From positions 4,154,001-4,218,000 of the forward strand of contig NZ_CP034444.1 in the NCBI RefSeq assembly GCF_003952385.1: DNA of 64,000 nucleotides, written 5' to 3'. Numbering within the stretch: position 1 is the first letter of the stretch; the number at the start of each line of letters is the position of its first letter. Shown in pieces: positions 18,760 through 26,947 of this stretch. Under the pieces are notes generated by a model. It was given only the letters and a program-made list of their open reading frames with translations, made no database searches and was not told the DNA's origin. The stretch comes from Mesorhizobium sp. M1D.F.Ca.ET.043.01.1.1. GTDB lineage: Bacteria; Pseudomonadota; Alphaproteobacteria; Rhizobiales; Rhizobiaceae. Both the position numbers and the translations under genes were made by a program.

Positions 18760-19623
18760 ATGAGCGACGAGCATATCGATGAAATCTCTGGCGTCTCGAC
18801 CACCGGCCACGAATGGGATGGCATCCGGGAGCTGAACAACCCGCTTCCCAGATGGTGGGTTATCACCTTTTACGTCACCATTGTCTGGGCGATAGGCTAC
18901 ACCATCGCCTATCCAGCATGGCCTCTGTTGCACTCGGCGACGAAGGGTGTGCTCGGCTATTCCAGCCGCAACGAGGTCAGGAACGAGCTGACTGCGGCTG
19001 AGGCCGCCAAGGGCAAATATATCTCGGCGGTGGAGTCCAAGAGCGTCTCGGAGATCTCCGCGGACGACGGCCTGCGCGAATTCGCAATCGCCGCCGGTGG
19101 CGCCGCTTTCAAGGTCAATTGCGTACAATGTCACGGCTCCGGCGCCCAAGGTTCCAAGGGCTTTCCCAATCTCAACGACGACGACTGGCTATGGGGCGGC
19201 AAGGCCGAGCAGATCCAGCAGACGATTACGCACGGCATCCGCTTCGCATCCGATCCGGACACGCGCCTGTCGGAAATGCCGGCCTTCGGCGACATCATTA
19301 CCGCCGACCAGATCGCACAAGTCAGCGCCTACGTGGCCAGCCTTTCCGGCAAGGTCCGCGATGCAAGTCTGATCCAACCCGGCGCCAAGGTCTTTGCCGA
19401 GAACTGCGTCGCCTGTCACGGCGACAATGCAAAAGGCAACAGGGAATTCGGCGCCCCCGACCTGACCGATGCGATCTGGCTCTATGGATCCGGTGAGACA
19501 GCCATCGCCGCACAGGTCCGTGCGCCAAAACAGGGCGTCATGCCGGCCTGGGTTGGCCGTCTCGGCGAGATCAAGGTCAAGGAACTTGCAGTTTATGTCC
19601 ATTCGCTTGGCGGCGGAGAATAG
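18760..19623 (+). CDS. fixP: cbb3 oxidase subunit III, dihaem cytochrome c
   Basis: 287 residues from the ATG at 18760 (MSDEHIDEISG). One membrane helix at about residues 33-52 is followed by two cytochrome c domains with CVQCH at 121-125 and CVACH at 216-220. It takes electrons from the cytochrome bc1 side and hands them to FixO/FixN. Last gene of fixNOQP; a strong hairpin follows. Confidence 0.97.
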   Translation: MSDEHIDEISGVSTTGHEWDGIRELNNPLPRWWVITFYVTIVWAIGYTIAYPAWPLLHSATKGVLGYSSRNEVRNELTAAEAAKGKYISAVESKSVSEISADDGLREFAIAAGGAAFKVNCVQCHGSGAQGSKGFPNLNDDDWLWGGKAEQIQQTITHGIRFASDPDTRLSEMPAFGDIITADQIAQVSAYVASLSGKVRDASLIQPGAKVFAENCVACHGDNAKGNREFGAPDLTDAIWLYGSGETAIAAQVRAPKQGVMPAWVGRLGEIKVKELAVYVHSLGGGE

Positions 19624-19664
19624 GAATGGAAGTCCTATTCTTCGGTCCCCCCTGCCAAGCGGAC

Positions 19665-19688
19665 GAGGCCCGGCGTGAGCCGGGCCTC
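19665..19688. terminator. Hairpin after fixP (possible terminator or mRNA stabiliser)
   Basis: A perfect 10-bp inverted repeat, GAGGCCCGGC and GCCGGGCCTC, around the loop GTGA. There is no T-run after it, so it is not a classic intrinsic terminator. It may instead protect the 3' end of fixNOQP mRNA or weaken read-through into fixGHIS. Confidence 0.55.
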
Positions 19689-19789
19689 GACACCATCCCT
19701 AATGCGATCTGCACAACCCGGCAAGGCTATCCTACCGCGAGGCTTTACGACAGGTGCCCCTGACATTGGCTGGGAAAGTGGAGTTGCAC

Positions 19790-21349
19790 ATGCGTGATAA
19801 GACGCAGTTGACACGGCTCGAAACAGAAACTGTCAATTCCGCCAAAACCCGCAAGCCGCTTTATGCCGCGCGTCAAAAGATCTTTCCGAAGCGCGCCTCG
19901 GGCAACTTTCGTCGCTTCAAATGGCTGGTGATGACGATCACACTTGGCATCTACTACCTGGCTGCGTGGCTGCCTTGGGCTCGCGGTCCATTTGCCCCGG
20001 ACCAGGCAGTCCTGCTCGATCTCGCGAACCGGCGCTTCTACTTCTTCTTCATCGAGATATGGCCCCAGGAATTCTTCTATGTGGCCGGCCTCCTGGTCAT
20101 GGCGGGCGTCGGTCTTTTCCTGATCACCTCGACTGTCGGCCGTGCCTGGTGCGGCTATGCATGCCCTCAGACGGTGTGGGTCGATCTGTTCCTCGTCGTC
20201 GAACGTGCGATCGAGGGGGACCGCAACGCCCGCATGAAACTTGACGCAGGTCCCTGGACCGCGCGCAAGCTCATGCTGCGTGTGTCCAAGCACACCATCT
20301 GGCTGGTCATAGGGGCGGCGACTGGCGGCGCCTGGATCTTCTACTTTGCCGATGCACCGACGCTGCTCGGCGAGCTCTTCACCGGCACTGCGGCGCCCGT
20401 CGCCTACATCACTGTCGCCGTCCTGACGGCTACCACCTACACGTTCGGCGGTCTGATGCGCGAACAGGTCTGCACCTATATGTGCCCGTGGCCCCGCATC
20501 CAGGCGGCCATGCTCGATGAAAATTCCCTCACTGTCACCTACAATGACTGGCGCGGCGAACCGCGTTCGCGCCACGCCAAGAAGGTGCTGGCCGCAGGCC
20601 AGCCCGTGGGCGACTGCGTCGACTGCAATGCCTGTGTCGCGGTCTGCCCGATGGGGATAGACATTCGCGACGGCCAGCAGCTCGAATGCATCACTTGCGC
20701 GCTCTGCATCGACGCCTGTGACGGCGTCATGGACAAGCTCGGCAAGGAGCGTGGGCTGATCGCCTATGCGACGCTCTCCGACTACAACGCCAACATGATG
20801 CTGGCGACTGCAGGCGGGTCCAGCTCAGTCAATCCATCGCTGATCAGGACCGCTGATGGCCTGTTCTCCGACAAGGTGGCGCATTTTCACATCCGCAAGA
20901 TCTTTCGGCCGCGCACCTACGTCTACATGGGCTTGTGGTCGCTGATCGGCCTCGGCCTGCTCTATTCGCTGCTGACGCGCGATCGGCTCGAACTGAACGT
21001 ATTGCATGATCGCAATCCCCAGTTCGTCACGCTGACCGACGGATCCATCCGCAATGGCTATACCGTCAAGCTGCTCAACATGATCCCCGAGCCGAGGACG
21101 ATCGTCGTAACCATGCAGGGCCTTGAAGGCGCTGACATGGTCGTCGTCGGCGACGACATCCCCGCAGGCCGTTCCTTCGCCATTCCGGTCGAACCCGACC
21201 GCCTGAAAATGCTGAGGGTCTTCGTTCGCCAGCCGGCGGACCAGATCCGCGCTCCGGCACAGACCTTCAAGTTCCGCGTCGAGGACAGAGCCAGCTTTGA
21301 GTCGAACGAGTACACCGCCACCTTCAACGCGCCGGAGCCCCTCAGATGA
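19790..21349 (+). CDS. fixG: FixG, ferredoxin-type cbb3 assembly protein (CcoG-like)
   Basis: 519 residues from the ATG at 19790, which has GTGGAG just upstream; an in-frame ATG-type start at 19754 lacks this. Five or so membrane segments and two ferredoxin-type clusters are visible: CVDCNACVAVCPMGIDI and CITCALCIDACDGVM, plus a CGYACPQTVW site. Members of this family act in copper reduction and cbb3 oxidase maturation. Overlaps fixH by 4 bp. Confidence 0.95.
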   Translation: MRDKTQLTRLETETVNSAKTRKPLYAARQKIFPKRASGNFRRFKWLVMTITLGIYYLAAWLPWARGPFAPDQAVLLDLANRRFYFFFIEIWPQEFFYVAGLLVMAGVGLFLITSTVGRAWCGYACPQTVWVDLFLVVERAIEGDRNARMKLDAGPWTARKLMLRVSKHTIWLVIGAATGGAWIFYFADAPTLLGELFTGTAAPVAYITVAVLTATTYTFGGLMREQVCTYMCPWPRIQAAMLDENSLTVTYNDWRGEPRSRHAKKVLAAGQPVGDCVDCNACVAVCPMGIDIRDGQQLECITCALCIDACDGVMDKLGKERGLIAYATLSDYNANMMLATAGGSSSVNPSLIRTADGLFSDKVAHFHIRKIFRPRTYVYMGLWSLIGLGLLYSLLTRDRLELNVLHDRNPQFVTLTDGSIRNGYTVKLLNMIPEPRTIVVTMQGLEGADMVVVGDDIPAGRSFAIPVEPDRLKMLRVFVRQPADQIRAPAQTFKFRVEDRASFESNEYTATFNAPEPLR

Positions 21350-21843
21350 CTGCCAATGTACAAAAGCCTCGTGAATTCACCGGCAGGCACATGCTGGTCA
21401 TCATCCTGGCCTTTTTCGGCGTGGTCATCGCAGTCAATCTGACCATGGCAACGCTCGCCAGCACAAGCTGGACTGGCCTCGTCGTCGAAAACACCTATGT
21501 GGCGAGCCAGCAATTCAACAAGAAGGCCGAGGAAGGACGGGCGCAGGCAGCACTTGGCTGGACCGGCAAGCTGACCATCGCATGGGGCGAAGTTCGCTAT
21601 GGCCTCGCCGACGTCGCCGGCAAGCCGGTTCCCTTGCACGGCGTCAAGGTGCTGTTTCGCCATCCCGCGTACGAGAAGGAGGACAAGTCGGTCACCCTCG
21701 CACCCGCCTCGGGCCAGGAATTCGCAGCCCAGCACATGCCGAAGGACGGCGTCTGGATTGTCGAAGTCGACGCCGACGCCGGTCTGGACAAACCGTATCG
21801 CGACGTCCGCCGGATCATGATTTCCAATGGAGCGCTGCAATGA
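21346..21843 (+). CDS. fixH: FixH, membrane protein for cbb3 oxidase assembly
   Basis: 165 residues with one N-terminal membrane helix (about 13-35, HMLVIILAFFGVVIAVNLTM) and a periplasmic domain. Members of the family help assemble the cbb3 oxidase. It overlaps fixG and fixI by 4 bp each (ATGA), so translation is probably coupled across the set. Confidence 0.94.
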   Translation: MTANVQKPREFTGRHMLVIILAFFGVVIAVNLTMATLASTSWTGLVVENTYVASQQFNKKAEEGRAQAALGWTGKLTIAWGEVRYGLADVAGKPVPLHGVKVLFRHPAYEKEDKSVTLAPASGQEFAAQHMPKDGVWIVEVDADAGLDKPYRDVRRIMISNGALQ

Positions 21844-24113
21844 GTTGTTGTGCACCGGGCGCCGAAATGGCGCTTGATCTGGTCAACACCGGATCGGTCC
21901 TGCCGTCCAGCCAGGAGATCAGGCTGGCGAGCCGATCGCTTGGCGATGATCTTCACCAGACCGATCTTTCAGTACCGACGGTTCATTGCGCAGGCTGCAT
22001 CCAGACGATCGAGACGGCGCTGGGAAAGCTCGATCGCGTCGAGAGCGCCCGCGTCAACCTGTCGACGAAACGGGTCTCTGTCCGGTGGCGTGGTGACGAG
22101 GTCCCACCGTTCGTCGTCGCGCTTGGGCGGCTAGGCTACCAGGCGCATCTCTTCCCTTCCGAGGTCGGCGACAAGGACAGGACGTTATCGGATTTGATCC
22201 GCGCGGTCGCGGTTGCCGGCTTTGCGGCGGGCAACATCATGCTGCTTTCGGTCTCGGTCTGGTCCGGCGCCGAAGGTGCTACCCGCGACCTGTTTCACTG
22301 GGTCTCGGCGCTGATCGCCATTCCTGCCCTCGCCTTCGCCGGCGGCATCTTCTTCCGTTCGGCCTGGAATGCTTTGCGCCATGGCCGCATGAATATGGAC
22401 GTGCCGATCGCGGTCGGTGTTTCGCTCGCCTACGCCATGAGCCTCTACGAGACGATCAACCATGGCGATCACGCCTATTTTGACGCGTCGGTATCGCTGC
22501 TGTTCTTCCTGTTGATCGGCCGCACGTTGGATCACGTGATGCGCGAACGTGCCCGGACCGCTGTGAAAGGCCTGTCCCAGTTGGCCGCACATGGCGCCAT
22601 GGTGCTGCGCAGCGACGGCGCGCGCGACTATTTGCCGGTCGGCGAGATCGAACCAGGCATGCGGTTGTTGATCGCAGCCGGTGAGAGGATCCCCGTCGAC
22701 GGCAAGATCATCCAGGGAACGTCGGATCTCGACTGCTCGCTGGCCTCAGGCGAAAGCACGCCGAAAAACGTGGCGCCGGGCGAAGCAGTTCAGGCCGGCG
22801 TGCTCAATCTTACCGGCCCGCTGACGATTGAGGCGACAGCCGCCGCGAAGGATTCGTTTCTGGCGGAAATGGTTCGTCTTATGGAAGCCGCAGAGGGCGG
22901 CCGCGCGCATTATCGCCGGATCGCCGATCGCGTTTCAGCGCTCTATGCCCCGGTGGTTCATCTCACAGCCTTCGCGACGTTCCTTGGCTGGATGGCGGTG
23001 ACCGGCGACTGGCACCGGGCGATAACCATCGCCATTGCCGTTCTGATCATCACCTGCCCGTGCGCGCTCGGCCTCGCCGTACCGATCGTTCAGGTGGTCG
23101 CCGCGCGGCGCCTGTTTGAGAACGGCATCATGGTAAAGGACGGTTCTGCCATGGAGCGCCTGGCGACGATTGATACAGCGGTGTTCGACAAGACCGGAAC
23201 GCTCACGCTCGGCCAGCCCCGGCTGGTCAATGCATCGTCGATCGATCCGGCCATGCTGGCAGTCGCGGGAGACATGGCTACGCATTCCCGCCATCCTTTT
23301 TCAAAGGCCATAGCCGGTTTTGCCCATCCCGGCGGGCAGTACAAATTTGATGCCGTCACCGAGCATCCAGGGTTTGGAATCGAAGCCACTGGAGCCGGAA
23401 GCACCTGGCGGCTAGGCCGACGCGGATGGGCTGGATGGAGAGCCCGGACCGGTGGTGAAGGCAAACATGGCGGAACCGTGCTGACAAAAGACGGGTTCAT
23501 TGTCGCGACCTTCGATTTTGAGGACGCGCTGCGCGCAGACGCCAAGGCGGCGATCGGGCAATTGAGCCATGCCGGGGTGTCAGTGGAAATGCTGTCGGGC
23601 GATACTGCGGGTGCCTGCGGTGAAGTCGCAGAAATGCTGGGTGTCAAGGACTTCGTTCCGTGCCTGCTGCCATCCGGCAAGGTCGAGCGCATCGAGACCC
23701 TGGCGAAAGACGGACACAAGGTTCTGATGGTTGGCGACGGCCTCAACGACACGCCGGCGCTCAGGGCGGCGCATGTCTCGATCGCTCCAGCTACCGCCGC
23801 CGACATTGGCCGCAATGCCGCCGACTTCGTATTCCTGCGCGAAAGCCTTCTGGCAGTGCCTCTCGCGCTGGACGTCTCGCGCAAGGCGGGACACCTGATC
23901 CGCCAGAACATCGCGATTGCGATCGTCTACAATGCGGTGGCAGTACCAATCGCCATCCTCGGGCACGCCACGCCTTTGTTAGCGGCGATTGCCATGTCTG
24001 CCTCATCGGTGCTTGTTATTGGAAACGCATTGCGCTTGCACGGCTTCGGGGCGAATGCGACGCTGCAAGTTATTCAAAAAGTCGGACGCTCCGCAGTCAG
24101 CTATTCGGCATAA
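21840..24113 (+). CDS. fixI: FixI, copper-transporting P-type ATPase for cbb3 oxidase
   Basis: 757 residues. The N-terminal heavy-metal-binding domain has C50-AG-C53 (VHCAGCIQTIE) and an extra CC at residues 3-4. The ion motif CPC is at residues 406-408 (ITCPCALGLAVP), the phosphorylated Asp at 450 in DKTGTLT, and the hinge in VGDGLNDTPAL. It exports copper needed for the CuB site of FixN. The ATG overlaps fixH by 4 bp. The upstream open frame in fixH is not part of it. Confidence 0.97.
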   Translation: MSCCAPGAEMALDLVNTGSVLPSSQEIRLASRSLGDDLHQTDLSVPTVHCAGCIQTIETALGKLDRVESARVNLSTKRVSVRWRGDEVPPFVVALGRLGYQAHLFPSEVGDKDRTLSDLIRAVAVAGFAAGNIMLLSVSVWSGAEGATRDLFHWVSALIAIPALAFAGGIFFRSAWNALRHGRMNMDVPIAVGVSLAYAMSLYETINHGDHAYFDASVSLLFFLLIGRTLDHVMRERARTAVKGLSQLAAHGAMVLRSDGARDYLPVGEIEPGMRLLIAAGERIPVDGKIIQGTSDLDCSLASGESTPKNVAPGEAVQAGVLNLTGPLTIEATAAAKDSFLAEMVRLMEAAEGGRAHYRRIADRVSALYAPVVHLTAFATFLGWMAVTGDWHRAITIAIAVLIITCPCALGLAVPIVQVVAARRLFENGIMVKDGSAMERLATIDTAVFDKTGTLTLGQPRLVNASSIDPAMLAVAGDMATHSRHPFSKAIAGFAHPGGQYKFDAVTEHPGFGIEATGAGSTWRLGRRGWAGWRARTGGEGKHGGTVLTKDGFIVATFDFEDALRADAKAAIGQLSHAGVSVEMLSGDTAGACGEVAEMLGVKDFVPCLLPSGKVERIETLAKDGHKVLMVGDGLNDTPALRAAHVSIAPATAADIGRNAADFVFLRESLLAVPLALDVSRKAGHLIRQNIAIAIVYNAVAVPIAILGHATPLLAAIAMSASSVLVIGNALRLHGFGANATLQVIQKVGRSAVSYSA

Positions 24114-24118
24114 TCCTC

Positions 24119-24274
24119 GTGACGACGTTGCTCTATCTCATACCAGTGGCCCTTTTTCTGGGTGCACTGGGTGTGTCCGGCTTCGTCTGGGCATTGCGAA
24201 GCGGTCAATACGAAGATCTCGACGGAGCCGCCGAGCGGATACTAATTGATCGGGACGACAAACCGGAACGCTGA
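24119..24274 (+). CDS. fixS: FixS, small cbb3 oxidase maturation protein
   Basis: 51 residues beginning at GTG 24119 (MTTLLYLIPVALFLG), 5 bp after the fixI stop. One membrane helix with the ALFLG...GFVWALRSGQYEDL pattern typical of FixS/CcoS, then a charged tail. The family is required to load cofactors into the oxidase. Last gene of the fix operon. Confidence 0.92.
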   Translation: MTTLLYLIPVALFLGALGVSGFVWALRSGQYEDLDGAAERILIDRDDKPER

Positions 24275-24346
24275 TTTCAATCCGCTGTGCATAAGATGCG
24301 CGGATCGCGCTCGTCAGTCGAGCCGGCTCGGTCGGGAACAAGCTGT

Positions 24347-24373
24347 CCATGCTCCATGCTCCATGCTCCATGA
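24347..24373 (+). repeat. Heptanucleotide tandem repeat
   Basis: The unit CCATGCT occurs three times in perfect tandem and then continues as CCATGA. It lies in non-coding DNA about 70 bp after fixS. Such a run can change length by slippage; no function is suggested. Confidence 0.9.
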
Positions 24374-24584
24374 CCATCTTGACCTAAGCTGCACACTACA
24401 TTTGTGAAAAGCCTCTGTCGTGCGAAGGACTGCCTCCCATTGCACCCAGTATGAGGCGGCTGATGCCACGAGAGTACCTCGCGTGGCCGGACGAGAGCTT
24501 GGCCATGTGCGCACGGGTTCCAAAGTGGAACGTCACGGTCGATCACCTGACCGTGAACCGCCAGTGCCGATTGGTCATGTCTGG

Positions 24585-24598
24585 CTGATCCAGATCAG
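24585..24598. promoter_or_regulatory. Orphan FNR/FixK-type box
   Basis: CTGATCCAGATCAG has perfect CTGAT/ATCAG arms with a 4-bp spacer, the same variant as the hemN-fnrN box. Its centre is about 53 bp before an ATG at 24645 (34 codons, MHDLRKDWSSL) and 57 bp before an ATG at 24649 (34 codons, MTYGKIGRHYQ). That spacing would suit activation at -41.5. Neither peptide is recognisable. Confidence 0.6.
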
Positions 24599-24844
24599 GG
24601 TCATACTCATCGGTGTGTTCTATTGACCAGTCTTCGACGGAGAAATGCATGACTTACGGAAAGATTGGTCGTCATTATCAGCACCTTCACGGTTCTGGGT
24701 TTTCTGTCGTGTGGTCGGCCATGCCTTGTGCTTACGGCGCAGCCATTAGCTGACCGGCGTCGTGTGTATCTCGCTTGCTGGCTGACCATCCGCGTGGCTG
24801 CGCGGACACGGGGGCCGATCAACAGCTTTCGCCTTTGATGGGTT

Positions 24845-25231
24845 GTGTGCGTCGAAAGTGGCCTTCTTTGGGCTGACTTCGTAGAAATGTTCCAGGGCTC
24901 GCATCCAGCGCCGAAGATCCTCGTGATGTCAACGTGCTGCGGAGCATCATCGGGGTTGGGACGTGCGTTTTCGAGATCGATCAACCGTCCGAAGTTGATC
25001 ATTGGTTCGAGTGACGCGCGCTATTTCGACGACTATGTCGCCGCGTGGGCTTTGCTCTATCGGCGACTGAATTGCAAGGACATCGACATCGAAGCCATGC
25101 AGCAGGTTCTTGATGAGATATGCGCGGTCGTGGATAAAAGTTTCCGCTACCTTGGCTGGGATGACGAGAGAGAGCGCTACGTTCGATACCCTCGCAAGAG
25201 AGCCCGCTTCGACGTCGTGGAGCGTGAGTAG
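24845..25231 (+). CDS. Unrecognised protein or gene remnant
   Basis: 128 residues if the GTG at 24845 is used; the frame closes just upstream at a TGA, and there is no good ribosome binding site, so a lost N-terminus is possible. The middle reads ILVMSTCCG followed by PKLIIGSSDARYFDDYVAAW, which has the look of a folded alpha/beta enzyme segment, and the C-terminus is rich in Arg. I do not recognise the family. It lies between two copies of an imperfect duplication. Confidence 0.4.
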   Translation: MCVESGLLWADFVEMFQGSHPAPKILVMSTCCGASSGLGRAFSRSINRPKLIIGSSDARYFDDYVAAWALLYRRLNCKDIDIEAMQQVLDEICAVVDKSFRYLGWDDERERYVRYPRKRARFDVVERE

Positions 25232-25514
25232 TATGCGCAAGGGTTCCAGGTGGAATGTGGCGATCGATGCGGCGCGGCCGTGGCTGACCAGCGTCGCGAG
25301 TGTCTCGCTTGCTGGCGGCGATCTGCGCGGCTGCGCGGCCAAAGGGCGGGATCGGTTAGCCGCATCCACCTCTGAGCGCTTTGAGTGCTTCGTTGCCGAT
25401 CGATGCGAATCTCCCGGCCCAGCGCCTTTAGGCAATGCGGCGGCCACGGAGCTCATGTCACTCGGCTCAGTTCCACCGTTACACGAGGATAGGCGACCGG
25501 ATGGCGGCACGCTG

Positions 25515-26693
25515 ATGGGCTCTGACGATAATTTTGACATCGTTGTCGTTGGAGCCGGCCCGGTCGGCCTTTCGTTCGCTGCGTCGCTTGCCCAAAGCGA
25601 ACTCAAGGTGGCAGTTGTTGAACAGAACACATTCGATAGTCTGGCGAATCCGGCTTTCGATGGTCGCGAAATCGCGCTGACCAACGCTTCGATCAGAACC
25701 CTTCGCGAGCTCGGCGCCTGGGATGTCATCCCGGCTTCGGACAAATCAGCACTTCAAGGCGCGCGCGTGCTCAACGGCTCGAGCGCATTCGCTCTTCGTT
25801 TCGATCCTCCCAGCAACTCTGGAGAACCGCTGGGGGTTTTGGTTCCAAATTGCCGGATCCGCGAGGCGCTGTTCAAAATCGTCCGCTTGCAGGATCGCGC
25901 CCGGCTGTTGTGCGGCCACTCGGTCGTCGATGCAACAAACAGCCAAGAAGGAGCAGTCGTAACGCTCTCTAATGGCGCGCGTTTAACTGCTCGGCTGGTT
26001 GTTGCCGCGGATTCGCGTTTGTCCGCCACGCGTGATCTGCTAGGCATCGGCGCCGATATCAACCGGCTTGGCCACTCGATGCTGATTTGCCGAGTGAGGC
26101 ACGAGCGCGCCCACCACCAGATCGCCATCGAATGGTTCGATCACCATCAGACGATAGCGATGTTGCCCCTCGCGGAGGGCATGTCGTCGCTGCTGCTCAC
26201 ATTGCGCTCAAACGAGGCCTATAGACTGCTTGCCTTCGATGATGATTTGTTCCTGTCGGAGTTGACGAAACGGTGTCGAGGGCGCCTTGGAAAAATGACC
26301 TTGGCAAGCAAGCGCCACACCTATCCGCTGGTCACGACCTGGGCGCACAAATTCCGGGCGCCGAGCGCCGCACTCATCGGCGACGCTGCCATCGGCATGC
26401 ACCCGGTGACCGCTCACGGATTCAACATCGGTCTCAGCAGCCAGAAGCAACTCGCCCGTGGAATCATGACTGCGTGCCGCGACGGCCGCAATGTTGGCGA
26501 CCCCGACATGCTGCATATATACGAAAGGCGGCTGCGCCTGTCGGCGGCGCCGCTCTACCATGCAACGAACATATTGATTGGACTCTACTCCAGAGACCAC
26601 CTGGCGGCACGGCTTGCAAGGCATCTGGGGCTTCGCTTTGCCCAACATGTTCCCCTTGTCCGGCATGGGATATCGGCGGAGCTCCAGCGGTGA
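25515..26693 (+). CDS. UbiH/COQ6-family FAD-dependent hydroxylase
   Basis: Predicted flavin monooxygenase of the ubiquinone-ring hydroxylase group. 392 residues from the ATG at 25515 (MGSDDNFDIVV). The FAD dinucleotide-binding motif is DIVVVGAGPVGLSFAASLAQ; the DG motif and the second FAD motif (ALIGDAAIGMHPVTAHGFN) are present, and family residues after it (NIGLSSQKQLARGI) are kept. The open frame extends 135 codons upstream, but that part lacks family similarity. Which ring position it hydroxylates cannot be told; UbiH, UbiF and UbiM are all possible. Its place beside the cbb3 genes suggests quinone supply for microaerobic respiration. Confidence 0.85.
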   Translation: MGSDDNFDIVVVGAGPVGLSFAASLAQSELKVAVVEQNTFDSLANPAFDGREIALTNASIRTLRELGAWDVIPASDKSALQGARVLNGSSAFALRFDPPSNSGEPLGVLVPNCRIREALFKIVRLQDRARLLCGHSVVDATNSQEGAVVTLSNGARLTARLVVAADSRLSATRDLLGIGADINRLGHSMLICRVRHERAHHQIAIEWFDHHQTIAMLPLAEGMSSLLLTLRSNEAYRLLAFDDDLFLSELTKRCRGRLGKMTLASKRHTYPLVTTWAHKFRAPSAALIGDAAIGMHPVTAHGFNIGLSSQKQLARGIMTACRDGRNVGDPDMLHIYERRLRLSAAPLYHATNILIGLYSRDHLAARLARHLGLRFAQHVPLVRHGISAELQR

Positions 26694-26947
26694 TACTGCA
26701 CCAGCAGTCGCATTTTTGCGCGTGCTGGGCGAGCGATGGGAGAGAGTGCATGATGCACCGGAGTAATCCTGCTCCCCGACGCTGATCTCCGATTGAAGAA
26801 TTAACCCGTCCTTCAGGGGGGCTGCATAGGCTGCGGACAAGCAGGAGTAAGCAAGCTGACCCGTCCAGCCTTGGAAAAGAAGATCCGCTGGAGGCGAGAA
26901 TCCTTCAGGACCAGCTCGCTGATCTGAGGGCAGGCCTTTTCGTCTCA

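Larger units (their letters stand above)
24275..24838. other. Decayed interval after fixS
   Basis: No intact gene is supported here. It contains the heptamer repeat, an FNR-type box at 24585, two overlapping 34-codon frames at 24645 and 24649, and segments (about 24508-24545 and 24745-24800) that resemble DNA at 25233-25345. It looks like remodelled or eroding island DNA. Confidence 0.6.

Noticed and set aside
19754..19789. Earlier in-frame start for fixG
   Set aside because: The ATG at 19790 has a better ribosome binding site, and the added 12 residues do not resemble the family.
24287..24546. Small minus-strand frames over the heptamer repeat
   Set aside because: They are produced by the short tandem repeat and lack a convincing start.
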